Origin: Glaciimonas immobilis
Lineage (GTDB): Bacteria; Pseudomonadota; Gammaproteobacteria; Burkholderiales; Burkholderiaceae_D
Reading direction: 5' to 3'
Length of the DNA stretch: 64,000 bases
Assembly: GCF_011947285.1 (NCBI RefSeq)
Contig: NZ_JAAOZT010000012.1
Location: 186,001-250,000 of the forward strand
Positions 52,319 to 60,760 of this stretch are shown piece after piece (the first letter of the stretch is position 1; each line of letters starts with the position of its first letter). A program made the position numbers and the translations under genes. A model generated the notes under the pieces. It did not search any database. It was not told where the DNA came from and worked only from the letters and a program-made list of their open reading frames with translations.

Positions 52319-52335
52319 ATTGTATAACTATTTAA
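52319..52335 (-). promoter_or_regulatory. 17-bp element facing the Bug/CaiB unit
   Basis: Minus strand reads TTAAATAGTTATACAAT. It is identical, in the same orientation relative to its gene, to 52953-52969. Candidate operator or promoter core; the TATACAAT part could also be a -10 box. Confidence 0.6.
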
Positions 52336-52952
52336 CTTCTGAATGCAACAATAAACGTTTTCTATAACAATCTCCCAACTTTTATAAATTTATTTTCATC
52401 ATGCTAAAGACTTTTTTCACGCCGTCCCCGACGGACAAAATAGTAGATCTGATTGGGTCCGATTGTGCACACGCACACGCGGTCTTACGAACTATTTCAA
52501 ACTTACTATTACGAGAAAATATCGTTATAAAAAAACCGTTTTCCATAAAATATGGAATCGCATAATACGTTATCGAAATCATTCGAATTGATCCCCACAG
52601 CGCATTTTTTCCATGCCGTTTGCAGTGCAATCTCCCTATACGCAAGTCTGATCTACCTTGTAGAAAAAATAAATATATGTAAATCCGATACCCCCGACTA
52701 TTGCTGCTAAATGTACCTTTTCGGCTGCTCCCTATCATAAAATTAAATGAATAAAGGATTGCGCTGACGGTGCGACCGCATAGTGAAATGAGACAGAGAA
52801 AACTGTTCCATTTGAATAACCGGGAAAAAGCTGCGTTCAAAATTTTGAAGTATCGGAACCTGTGAAATACTGATTGGCGTATCTGATTAATGCCGCCCTC
52901 CTCTGTGGAAATAATCTAAAAATAAGAATCGCCGTTTTTACGCACAATAATC

Positions 52953-52969
52953 TTAAATAGTTATACAAT
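52953..52969 (+). promoter_or_regulatory. 17-bp element facing the HMGL-like operon
   Basis: TTAAATAGTTATACAAT on the + strand, about 100 nt before the ATG-equivalent start at 53071. It mirrors the copy at 52319-52335. Probable shared operator for the GntR regulator at 48966-49811 (inference). Confidence 0.6.
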
Positions 52970-53070
52970 TGAATTTGACGATTGATTATCCGCTTTCCGA
53001 CCATTGCGCAATTTTGATCATATTGGTTCTCGGAATAAGTTGAACGACTGAAAAGAATAGGAGGACATCT

Positions 53071-54195
53071 GTGAATTGGCCGACCGTTATTTACAACGAA
53101 GAGGTGATGAGAGAAGGTTTCGGGATAGAAGACGTGGGCATCACTCTGGACGCCAAGGTAGCGTTTTTGGATGCCCTTTCCGAGACCGGCTTGAAACGGA
53201 TTACGGTTGGCGCTTTTGTCAGCCCTCTCTTCGTTCCGCAGATGGGATGCTTCGAAGAAATGCTACGGAAATTCCGCCCAAAAGAGGGGGTGACGTATTT
53301 GACCTTTATACATAACCAGAAGGCTAAGAAGCTGGCTGAGCAGTACTCTCCTCCCCTGACAATTGAAGAAGAGTTCTGTACGCTATTTCTGGACATCTGT
53401 GACGTTCACCAGCGCAGGAACGTTAATCGTTCCGTCGAGCAGATGATGGATAGCTGGCCGGAGGTCATTCAGAACGCAAAAGAACGTGGGATCAGTAAAG
53501 CCCGTATTGGTATTGGTTCCGCTTGGGGATCTAACTTCATGGGAAAGTTTTCTCAGAGCTATCGCTTCTCTTTCCTTGAACGCCAGATGGGTTTATTAAA
53601 TGCAGCCGGAATCACCGTATTTGAGATCGGATTGCATGACTCTCAGAGTTGGTGTTTGCCGCATGAGATGGAAGAGGATCTCAAACAAATCAAGCGTCTT
53701 TGGCCCGAAGTCAAACAGTTCAATCTTCATATGCATAACGCGCGCGGTATGGCGTTACCTGCAATTTATACCGCCTTGCGCACTCTGGACTCCGACGACA
53801 CCGTGATCATCGAGGGAACGCTTGGAGGTATCGGAGGCGGACAGTTCGGCGGGAACGGTCGCGCCTCGGGAATGGCAGCGACGGAAGACGTCATTCATAT
53901 GCTGGAAGGTATGGGCATTAGCACCGGGGTGGATCTGGACAAGGTCATCGACTGTGTATGGATGCTAGAGAAAATCATTGGTCGCGCGGGATTCGGCCAC
54001 GTGGCCAAGGCCGGACCAAGGCCCATGAATCCGGATGCGTTCTACGATCCGAACATGCCGGGGGTGGAAAGTCTGGAAGCGGTCAAGCATTTCAAGCTGG
54101 GGCCGAAAGCGTACGAAAAAGAAGGTTACTCCCCATGGAAGCACCCCATCTCTGGTCCCTACTATCAAGGGCCGCGAGAATCTAAAAACGATTGA
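53071..54195 (+). CDS. HMG-CoA-lyase-like (HMGL/DRE-TIM) aldolase
   Basis: 374 residues, longer than typical HMG-CoA lyase (about 300). The frame opens with a GTG at 53071 after an AGGAGGA site. Motifs: NEEVMREGFGIED in place of the usual D[GS]LRDG, a variant; ARIGIGSAWGSNFMGKFS; FEIGLHDSQSW; FNLHMHNARGMALPAIYTAL with metal-ligand His-x-His; and IIEGTLGGIGGGQFGGNGRA. It probably cleaves or forms a 3-hydroxy acyl-CoA C-C bond. First gene of the operon with acyl-CoA dehydrogenase and CaiB, 12 nt apart from the next gene. Substrate unknown. Confidence 0.85.
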   Translation: MNWPTVIYNEEVMREGFGIEDVGITLDAKVAFLDALSETGLKRITVGAFVSPLFVPQMGCFEEMLRKFRPKEGVTYLTFIHNQKAKKLAEQYSPPLTIEEEFCTLFLDICDVHQRRNVNRSVEQMMDSWPEVIQNAKERGISKARIGIGSAWGSNFMGKFSQSYRFSFLERQMGLLNAAGITVFEIGLHDSQSWCLPHEMEEDLKQIKRLWPEVKQFNLHMHNARGMALPAIYTALRTLDSDDTVIIEGTLGGIGGGQFGGNGRASGMAATEDVIHMLEGMGISTGVDLDKVIDCVWMLEKIIGRAGFGHVAKAGPRPMNPDAFYDPNMPGVESLEAVKHFKLGPKAYEKEGYSPWKHPISGPYYQGPRESKND

Positions 54196-54207
54196 CAAAA
54201 GGAGACG

Positions 54208-55356
54208 ATGATGGACTTTAGTTATTCTGATAATCAACAGATGATCCGCGATTCCGTAAGACGATACGCCGAGGCGGAGCTTCTCCCCCAATACAAACGA
54301 TGGGACACAACCGGCGAGTGGTTGACCAAGGATTTCATGGATAAGCTGATCGACATGGGATTATTACGGTTGCGGCTTCCAGAAAAGTACGGCGGGCAGG
54401 GTTACTCGTTCGTCGACTGTGGGATCGTGTGTGAAGAGATCGGCCGGTGTGACCATAACATCAGATACATTATCAGCAATGCCATTCACCTCGGCGAGAT
54501 GGCCTCGTCCATGGCACCGGAGTTGCAGGAGGAATGGATTCCGCGTATCGCAAACGGCGAGATGATGTCGCTGGCGTTCACCGAACCACGCGGTGGCGCC
54601 GATGCAGGCAACATCACGACCAAAGCCGTCAAAGATGGCGACCATTACATCATCACAGGTGAAAAAACCAGTATCACCTTTTGTGGCGTCTCGAAGGTGG
54701 TGTTCGTCTCGGCACGAACCGGTGGGCCGGGACCAAAAGGACTTTCATTCTTTCTTGTTCCGACCGATCTTCCTGGCGTTACAGCCGCACCTTTCGAGCG
54801 CATGGGACAACGGATTGATCGGGCGGGCAGCTTCTTCTTTGATAATGTGCGGGTGCCCGCACGAAATATGATTGGCGCGGAGAATCAGGGGTTCATCTGG
54901 GCAATGACGATCATCGGTTACAACCGAAATTTTGTCCCATTGGCCTGTATTGGCGCAGCCCAGAAATCCCTCGACGAAACAATTGAGTACGTCAAGATCA
55001 GACAAGTCATGGGTCGTTCGCTTTCAAAATGGCAGGGCGTCGCCAATGAGCTCGCGATGGAGGCGACCAAACTGGAAGCGGCACGCATGTTGTGTTATAG
55101 CGCCCTATCATTGAAGGACAAAGGCCTGCGTCATGACAAGGAATCGTCGATGGCCAAATGGTGGGGCGTGAAGGCGGCCAATGAAGTTCTGTATACGTGC
55201 ATGCGTTTGCACGGCCATTATGGATGGGCGAAGGAATTCCCATTCGAACAACGCCTGCGGGATTGTCTGGGGATGGAGTCTGCGGACGGGCCGCGTGAGG
55301 TGCATCTGGGCATCATCGCGCGTGACTTGCTCGGGAAAGAATTCGCCCCGTTTTGA
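54208..55356 (+). CDS. Acyl-CoA dehydrogenase
   Basis: 382 residues. N-terminal SYSDNQQMIRDSVRRYAEAE, LRLPEKYGGQGYSFVDCGIV, the FAD-binding SLAFTEPRGGADAGNITTKA, YIITGEKTSITFCGVSKVVF, and the C-terminal MRLHGHYGWAKEFPFEQRLR block. AGGAG precedes the double ATG at 54208. Middle gene of the HMGL-ACAD-CaiB operon. Confidence 0.92.
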   Translation: MMDFSYSDNQQMIRDSVRRYAEAELLPQYKRWDTTGEWLTKDFMDKLIDMGLLRLRLPEKYGGQGYSFVDCGIVCEEIGRCDHNIRYIISNAIHLGEMASSMAPELQEEWIPRIANGEMMSLAFTEPRGGADAGNITTKAVKDGDHYIITGEKTSITFCGVSKVVFVSARTGGPGPKGLSFFLVPTDLPGVTAAPFERMGQRIDRAGSFFFDNVRVPARNMIGAENQGFIWAMTIIGYNRNFVPLACIGAAQKSLDETIEYVKIRQVMGRSLSKWQGVANELAMEATKLEAARMLCYSALSLKDKGLRHDKESSMAKWWGVKAANEVLYTCMRLHGHYGWAKEFPFEQRLRDCLGMESADGPREVHLGIIARDLLGKEFAPF

Positions 55357-55438
55357 AACATAACCGAACGAAACCCCGCCTGATGATGGGATCAAGTGCA
55401 GCAACGACGGCGGGCGCTTTAAGAAAGGGGAAGTACGC

Positions 55439-56686
55439 ATGAAGCTAGACGGACTCCGTGTTATCGATCTTTCGCGCTTTTTGCCCGGGCCGATGTTGAC
55501 GCAATTCATGGCCGACCATGGAGCTGAGGTCATCAAAATCGAGTCAGTTGATGAGGGTGAGCCGACCCGCGCCGTCGGCGAAATACGCGACGGTATCAGC
55601 GTATTTTTTGCCAATACAAGTCGCGGCAAGAAAAGTCTCGCGTTAGATCTGAAGCAGCCCGCCGGACGCGAGGCGTTGATGCGACTGGCCGAGGTCTCGG
55701 ACGTTGTCATTGAGGCGTTCCGCCCCGGCGTAGCCGATCGCCTCGGCGTCGGGTATCAGCACATCAGCGTGCGGGCGCCACACATAGTATATGCATCGAT
55801 CTCTGCCTTCGGACAGAGCGGCCCGTATCGTGACCTCGCTACGCATGACCTCGCGATTGAAGCGATGGCAGGTGTGCTGTCGCTGAATCGGGGCCGCGAC
55901 GGCGCGCCTGCAATTCCAGGGCTACCGGCGGCAGATATGCTTGCGTCTATGGTCACACTCTCAGGCGTGATGATGGCGCTGCTTCGCCGGAAAGAAACCG
56001 GTCGGGGGGATTTTATAGACATGGCGATGGCCGATTGCCTGCTCGCTGCTATTCCGAATAATCTCGATACAGCCATGGCAAGGAGGCAACAACCTGACGT
56101 CCGCGAGGCGCGCTCGCTTGGCGGGAACGCGCTCTATGCAATTTACGACACCAAGGATGGCGACTGGATCGCGCTTGGCGGGCAGGAGATGAAGTTCGCT
56201 GTCAATCTTCTTACCGCGCTGGGCCGTCCTGACCTGATCGATCTGTGCAGACTTCCGCCAGGAAAGGGGCAGGCTCCCGTAAGCGACTTTCTCAGCGCAA
56301 GCTTTCGTACGAAAACCAAGAACGAGTGGGTCGCGTATTTTAAGGGCCGCGATATCCCCTTCGCGCCCGTGCAGACACTGCCTGAAATGCTCGACGATCC
56401 GCACTTTAGGCAGCGTGGAGCGGTGATAACCGATGCCCGCGGCTGGGACCATATCGGCAATCCGATTCGATTCACGGACGAACCCGGACGCATGCGATTC
56501 GAGCCGCCAGCGCTGGGACAGCATTCGCAGGCGATTTTGCAAATGCTGCACTATTCGGAACTTGAGATCGCGCAGCTCAAAAAGGATGGCACCGTTAAAG
56601 AAGCGACACCGGAAGATATCTTGCGCCATAGCGGTTTGGCCGAAATGGCACCCGTAACGTGCGGTCAAAAGGAACCACTTGCTTAA
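55439..56686 (+). CDS. CaiB/BaiF-type CoA-transferase
   Basis: 415 residues. LRVIDLSRFLPGPMLTQFMA, AEVIKIESVDEGEPTRAVGE, FFANTSRGKKSLALDLKQP, VVIEAFRPGVADRLGVG, ISAFGQSGPYRDLATHDLAI (catalytic Asp) and GDFIDMAMADCLLAAIPNNL. AAGGGGAAG precedes the ATG. Last gene of the operon, 82 nt behind the dehydrogenase. Together with the CaiB at 49915-51162 it gives the locus two CoA-transferases, perhaps for two successive acids. Confidence 0.9.
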   Translation: MKLDGLRVIDLSRFLPGPMLTQFMADHGAEVIKIESVDEGEPTRAVGEIRDGISVFFANTSRGKKSLALDLKQPAGREALMRLAEVSDVVIEAFRPGVADRLGVGYQHISVRAPHIVYASISAFGQSGPYRDLATHDLAIEAMAGVLSLNRGRDGAPAIPGLPAADMLASMVTLSGVMMALLRRKETGRGDFIDMAMADCLLAAIPNNLDTAMARRQQPDVREARSLGGNALYAIYDTKDGDWIALGGQEMKFAVNLLTALGRPDLIDLCRLPPGKGQAPVSDFLSASFRTKTKNEWVAYFKGRDIPFAPVQTLPEMLDDPHFRQRGAVITDARGWDHIGNPIRFTDEPGRMRFEPPALGQHSQAILQMLHYSELEIAQLKKDGTVKEATPEDILRHSGLAEMAPVTCGQKEPLA

Positions 56687-56733
56687 ACGCATTTCAGTAA
56701 ACTTCTCAGCAAATGTGACTTAATAAACGTGTA

Positions 56734-57600
56734 TTAAATACCGTTCAATGCCGCCAATGCCTCCGCATCAAGTTGCAACGCCCCCGCCGCAATATTCTCG
56801 CGCAGATGTGCAAGCGATTTGGTGCCAGGAATAACCAGTATATTGGGAGACCGTTGCAGCAACCATGCCAACGCGACTTGCATAGGATTGACTTGCATTG
56901 AGGCGGCCACACGGGTCAACGTATCGGACTGCAGCGGCGTGAAACCACCGAGTGGAAAAAATGGCACGTAGGCGATCTGTTGCGCAGCCAGCATGTCGAT
57001 CAACGCGTCGTCTTCACGCTGGGCCAGGTTGTATTGATTCTGCACACAGACGATCTCGGTCATTCGCTGCGCCTCGGCGACCTGCTCTGCATTAACGTTG
57101 CTAAGCCCGATGTGCCGTATCAGCCCTTCTTGCTTCAATTGCACCAATGTGTCCAGCGAAGCCGCCAGCGACGATCCATCGGGACGGGCGACGCCGGGTG
57201 CGCGCAGATTGACGACATCAAGCGCGTCGCATTGCAGGTTACGCAAATTGTCGTGCACGGCGTCGCGCAATTCCTGCGCGCTCGCGGCCGGTATCCATGA
57301 CGCATCTTCGCCGCGGCGAAAGCCAGTCTTAGTGACGAGGGTCAATCCATCACGATAAGGATGTAAGGCTTCGCGGATGATTTGATTGGTAACGTGCGGC
57401 CCATAAAAGTCCGAGGTATCGATGTGGTTGATGCCCCGTTCAATCGCTTCGCGCAGAACGGCCACCGCACCAGCACGATCCCCAGGCGGCCCCCAGACAT
57501 GGGGGCCAGCCAGTTGCATTGCGCCATAACCCATGCGGTTAAATGAAAGAGTGCAATTTGCTGGCGTAAAGCGGTCGTCGGAAGGTTGGTAAGCATGCAT
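56734..57600 (-). CDS. Aldo/keto reductase
   Basis: 288 residues from the ATG at 57600, which follows an AAGGAG site; a longer frame to 57750 is rejected. Motifs: MGYGAMQLAGPHVWGPPGDR, INHIDTSDFYGPHVTNQII (catalytic Asp/Tyr), LVTKTGFRRGEDA (Lys), IRHIGLSNVNAEQV, VCVQNQYNLAQRED and LVIPGTKSLAHLRENI (NADPH). Subgroup of YghZ/oxidoreductase-type AKRs. Divergent from a LysR gene, separated by about 300 nt with a perfect palindrome. Confidence 0.92.
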   Translation of the reverse strand: MHAYQPSDDRFTPANCTLSFNRMGYGAMQLAGPHVWGPPGDRAGAVAVLREAIERGINHIDTSDFYGPHVTNQIIREALHPYRDGLTLVTKTGFRRGEDASWIPAASAQELRDAVHDNLRNLQCDALDVVNLRAPGVARPDGSSLAASLDTLVQLKQEGLIRHIGLSNVNAEQVAEAQRMTEIVCVQNQYNLAQREDDALIDMLAAQQIAYVPFFPLGGFTPLQSDTLTRVAASMQVNPMQVALAWLLQRSPNILVIPGTKSLAHLRENIAAGALQLDAEALAALNGI

Positions 57601-57720
57601 AAAAGCTCCTTTGGTTGTGATTCGGTTAGTTGGGCCTTCGCGGCCGACCTTTCTATGGCGCGGCATTGCCCCTCTTACGACATTGTAGCGACGTCTTGGT
57701 TGTGTGATAATCCGCTCAAC

Positions 57721-57739
57721 GCCGAACAGGCTGTTCGGC
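57721..57739. promoter_or_regulatory. Palindromic operator candidate between AKR and LysR
   Basis: GCCGAACAG-G-CTGTTCGGC, a perfect 9-bp inverted repeat around one central base, in the divergent region and about 120 nt upstream of the AKR ATG. Likely a binding site for the adjacent LysR protein or another dimeric repressor (inference). Confidence 0.55.
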
Positions 57740-57905
57740 ATTTCGCACAATCAATGTAAGAGTCCGTTCACTATCTGCAACTAGCCGACCTCGATGGTGA
57801 AACAGGACGCGGTAAACCCAGAATGGTCTTGAGATCATGAGGATTATCACCACCCCACGTCAAATTACGTTCGCGCAGTCAGTTCGTGGGAGGGTGCAAA
57901 GGAAA

Positions 57906-58814
57906 ATGATGCGTTCAGAAACCTATTCAATGGCTGATTTATCAACCTTTGCCCTTGTGGCCCACCACAAAGGCTTCCGTCAAGCCGCGCGCGCCAGCGG
58001 ACAATCGGCCTCGACTTTGAGCGAGGCAGTACGGCGCCTGGAAAACCACCTCGGCATACGCTTGCTGCTTAGAACCACCCGTAGCGTCACGCCGACAGAA
58101 GCCGGCACGCTGTTATTGCGGCATCTGACGCCCGCATTGAACAATGTTCACAGTGCGCTCGACGTCCTCAACGATTTGCGCGACAGCCCGCGCGGCACAT
58201 TGCGGTTGAATGTGCCGGTAATCGCTGCCCGCTTTTTCCTGCTACCCGTTCTCAACGCCTTCATGGCCCTCTACCCAGACATTACGCTGGACGTCGTAGT
58301 GGATAACAACTTTGTGGATGTCATCGCCAGCGGTTGCGATGCTGGTATCCGCTATGGCGAACGATTAGAGCAGGACATGATCGCAGTCCCGATCGGCCCG
58401 CGTACGCAACGCTTCGCGGTGGCTGCGGCGCCGACCTATCTGGCGCGACGTGGTATGCCCGCTCACCCGCGTGATCTGCTAGAGCATGCCTGCCTGCGTG
58501 GCAGGTTCCTTAGCGGCGCGATGCATCCGTGGGAATTCGAGCGCGACGGCCAGAAGTTATGCGTCGAGCCTACCGGCCCGTTAATCATCACGCCGACCGT
58601 CGCCGACATTGCGGTCAGCGCCGCCGTGGCCGGGCACGGCATCATCTACCTGTTCGAAGAATGGCTGGCGCCCTACTTTGCATCAGGTGAACTGGTTCCG
58701 GTATTGGAGGAATGGTGGCAAACCTTCCCCGGCCCGTACTTGTACTTTTCGGGGCGACGCCACCTGCCAGCGCCGCTAAGGGTCTTTGTTGATTTTATTC
58801 AGGCATCGGTCTAG
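57906..58814 (+). CDS. LysR-family regulator divergent from the aldo/keto reductase
   Basis: 302 residues. Helix-turn-helix FALVAHHKGFRQAARASGQS followed by ASTLSEAVRRLENHLGIRLL, then the effector domain with GTLRLNVPVIAARFFLLPVL and FVDVIASGCDAGIRYGERLE. AAAGGA precedes the adjacent ATGs at 57906 and 57909; a frame from 57837 is less likely. It probably controls the aldo/keto reductase. Confidence 0.9.
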   Translation: MMRSETYSMADLSTFALVAHHKGFRQAARASGQSASTLSEAVRRLENHLGIRLLLRTTRSVTPTEAGTLLLRHLTPALNNVHSALDVLNDLRDSPRGTLRLNVPVIAARFFLLPVLNAFMALYPDITLDVVVDNNFVDVIASGCDAGIRYGERLEQDMIAVPIGPRTQRFAVAAAPTYLARRGMPAHPRDLLEHACLRGRFLSGAMHPWEFERDGQKLCVEPTGPLIITPTVADIAVSAAVAGHGIIYLFEEWLAPYFASGELVPVLEEWWQTFPGPYLYFSGRRHLPAPLRVFVDFIQASV

Positions 58815-58887
58815 CACGACGCAGCAGCAGTATGCTATTGCCTGACGCTAAATGCTCTGAGTGCCTAACCGTACCAAAGGCTAGCGA

Positions 58888-59451
58888 TTATTGCTTGCTC
58901 GCCTTACGATTACGTGCGGAGGACGCATCGCTTCGCGCCAATGGGATGGCCTTAGCAGCCTTACCCGCCTTACTTGTCTGGAGCACAACCGGTCCTGGTG
59001 ATAGCGGGACATGCAAAACGACCTCCGGTTCCGCGGCGATGAATCCTTCAAAAGCATTTAACAGATCAGCCATCACCGGCTTGCCGAAAGCCTGCTCGAT
59101 AAATTTGTATTGCAGGTCAATTAAAGGAGCGATCTCGCGGATAAGCTGATCCCCGCTGGGGGCCAGCTGCACCAGCACACGTCGCCGATCATCGACAATC
59201 CGGTTGCGGCAGATCAAATCAACTTCTTCCATGCGGGCCAGAACGCCCGCCATGCTGGAACTGAGTATCTGAGTCATTTCGCATAACTCGCGCGGTTCAA
59301 GCTGTCCGTACTCATCTAGCAAACGCAGTATTCGCCACTGCTGCTCAGTCACGCCAAAGTGATTAAGAATTGGCCGAAAGTGAGACATCAGCCGTTCCCG
59401 CGCTTTCAGAAATAGTTGCGGCAGATTGCTGTAGGCGATGCGATGCTTCAA
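58888..59451 (-). CDS. hpaR: MarR-family regulator, HpaR-type
   Basis: 187 residues. The MarR winged helix reads RPILNHFGVTEQQWRILRLL, ELCEMTQILSSSMAGVLARM, then the wing RNRIVDDRRRVLVQLAPSG. The N-terminus (YSNLPQLFLKARERLMSHFR) matches HpaR, repressor of homoprotocatechuate/4-hydroxyphenylacetate degradation, but no hpa genes are in this window, and the C-terminus carries an extra Ala/Lys-rich tail. It starts with a TTG at 59451 after GGAG. Symbol given on subfamily likeness only. Confidence 0.75.
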   Translation of the reverse strand: MKHRIAYSNLPQLFLKARERLMSHFRPILNHFGVTEQQWRILRLLDEYGQLEPRELCEMTQILSSSMAGVLARMEEVDLICRNRIVDDRRRVLVQLAPSGDQLIREIAPLIDLQYKFIEQAFGKPVMADLLNAFEGFIAAEPEVVLHVPLSPGPVVLQTSKAGKAAKAIPLARSDASSARNRKASKQ

Positions 59452-59538
59452 ATCGTACTCCGTTTTATTTGGTCAGAAGGTTGAAAATAGATGCTTCACT
59501 TTAGTTAGGAGCAGGAACCGACTTTTGTTCAACGTCGC

Positions 59539-60480
59539 TTAGGTCAGACAATAATCGACCACCTCAAGCGGCTTCGGAACATGTTCGTCATCGAGTGATT
59601 CCCGCAGGTTAATTTCGATCGTGCGGCAAATTGTATTTAATGGCAGGTCGTTCGCTTCCGTCCCGAATGGTTCTTCAAGCTCGTCACCCAATGCATCCAG
59701 ACCGAAAAAAGTATAAGCAACAATGACGACTACAAACGGCGTCATGAATCCAATTGAATCGACCAGCCCAAACGGCAGCAGAAAGCAATAGATATACGCG
59801 GTGCGGTGTAATAACAATGTGTAGGAAAAGGGAATCGGCGTGCCTTTTATGCGCTCGCAAGCGGCTGCCGCAGAGGCCATGGAAGATAAGGTGGCATCAA
59901 TCTGGCCGACCAGACAGGGGTCAATGCGCCCCTCGTTTAAACAAAGCCGCAAATCCAGCCCCATTCTTCGCATTAGAAAATCGGGCTTGTTTGATGACTT
60001 GCCGATTTGTTGCCACTCGGGCTGCACAAGCAAATCTTTCAACTCATTATCTGCTTTTGAATCCCGCAGATGGTGGCGCAAAGCATGCGCGAAAGCGATC
60101 GCGCGGTAAATCATGCGTACCCGGATATCCGCTAAACCAAGGTTCGCCGCGGCAGGCTCCGGGTAGGCAATGAGGCTTTGACATTGTCGCGAAAGGCTTC
60201 GACTTCTATGGACCAATTCACCCCATAATTTACGCCCCTCCCAAAAACGGTCATAGGCGGCATTATTACGAAATCCCAAAAAGATCGCTATCGGCAGCCC
60301 GATCAAAGTGAACGGTATCGTCGTCAGTGTAATCTTCAGATCAAACAGATCGCCATGTGTCAGCGTTACCAAAGTAGCGATCAGGGTATTGACGATCAAC
60401 GATGGCAGAATCCGTGGCATGACTGAGCCACGCAGTAGTAAGAACAGTCTGAATCCGGATGGCCGATCTCTGATAATCAT
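59539..60480 (-). CDS. Bestrophin-family anion channel protein
   Basis: 313 residues of the bacterial bestrophin (YneE) type. Blocks: MPRILPSLIVNTLIATLVTL, PFTLIGLPIAIFLGFRNNAA with YDRFWEGRKLWGELVHRSRS, LPFGLVDSIGFMTPFVVVIV and the end LNTICRTIEINLRESL. Forms homopentameric inner-membrane channels. ATG at 60480. It stands alone between the HpaR-type regulator and the GGDEF gene. Confidence 0.92.
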   Translation of the reverse strand: MIIRDRPSGFRLFLLLRGSVMPRILPSLIVNTLIATLVTLTHGDLFDLKITLTTIPFTLIGLPIAIFLGFRNNAAYDRFWEGRKLWGELVHRSRSLSRQCQSLIAYPEPAAANLGLADIRVRMIYRAIAFAHALRHHLRDSKADNELKDLLVQPEWQQIGKSSNKPDFLMRRMGLDLRLCLNEGRIDPCLVGQIDATLSSMASAAAACERIKGTPIPFSYTLLLHRTAYIYCFLLPFGLVDSIGFMTPFVVVIVAYTFFGLDALGDELEEPFGTEANDLPLNTICRTIEINLRESLDDEHVPKPLEVVDYCLT

Positions 60481-60760
60481 TAGAAGTCTTTATTTTATAA
60501 TTTCACTAATATGTTAGTGATTATAGGCGATTTAAGCGCTGAAGAGCGGACCAAACAGAGGCTGAATTCTTAATCATTACCACTGTTTTTGGTGCAAGCG
60601 TTGAGCGCTTTTCATTCAGCGGTGCGAGCGACTGCCATGACAGTTAGCGGGCTTAATATTGCGCTTGGCAACATTTACTTTGAGTTTCTGCGCAAGTTCT
60701 TCCTACTCGATCGGAGTCTTTCGGGGGAGTGTTCGCATTCGCAAATTTGATGGGTCAGAC

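Larger units (their letters stand above)
52250..53070. other. Large divergent regulatory region
   Basis: About 820 nt, AT-rich, between the Bug receptor and HMGL-like genes. A 152-codon minus-strand frame (52382-52840) shows no family likeness and is not supported. The notable content is a pair of identical 17-bp elements near either end, each about 70-100 nt from the gene it faces. Confidence 0.5.

Noticed and set aside
52382-52840. 152-codon minus-strand frame in the large divergent region
   Set aside because: No family likeness, no ribosome site, AT-rich low-complexity composition, and it would fill a regulatory region; considered chance.
57755-57781. TGTAAGAG-N15-CAAC upstream of the LysR gene at 57906
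   Set aside because: One mismatch in each box and an unrelated gene downstream; too weak to add to the regulon without expression data.
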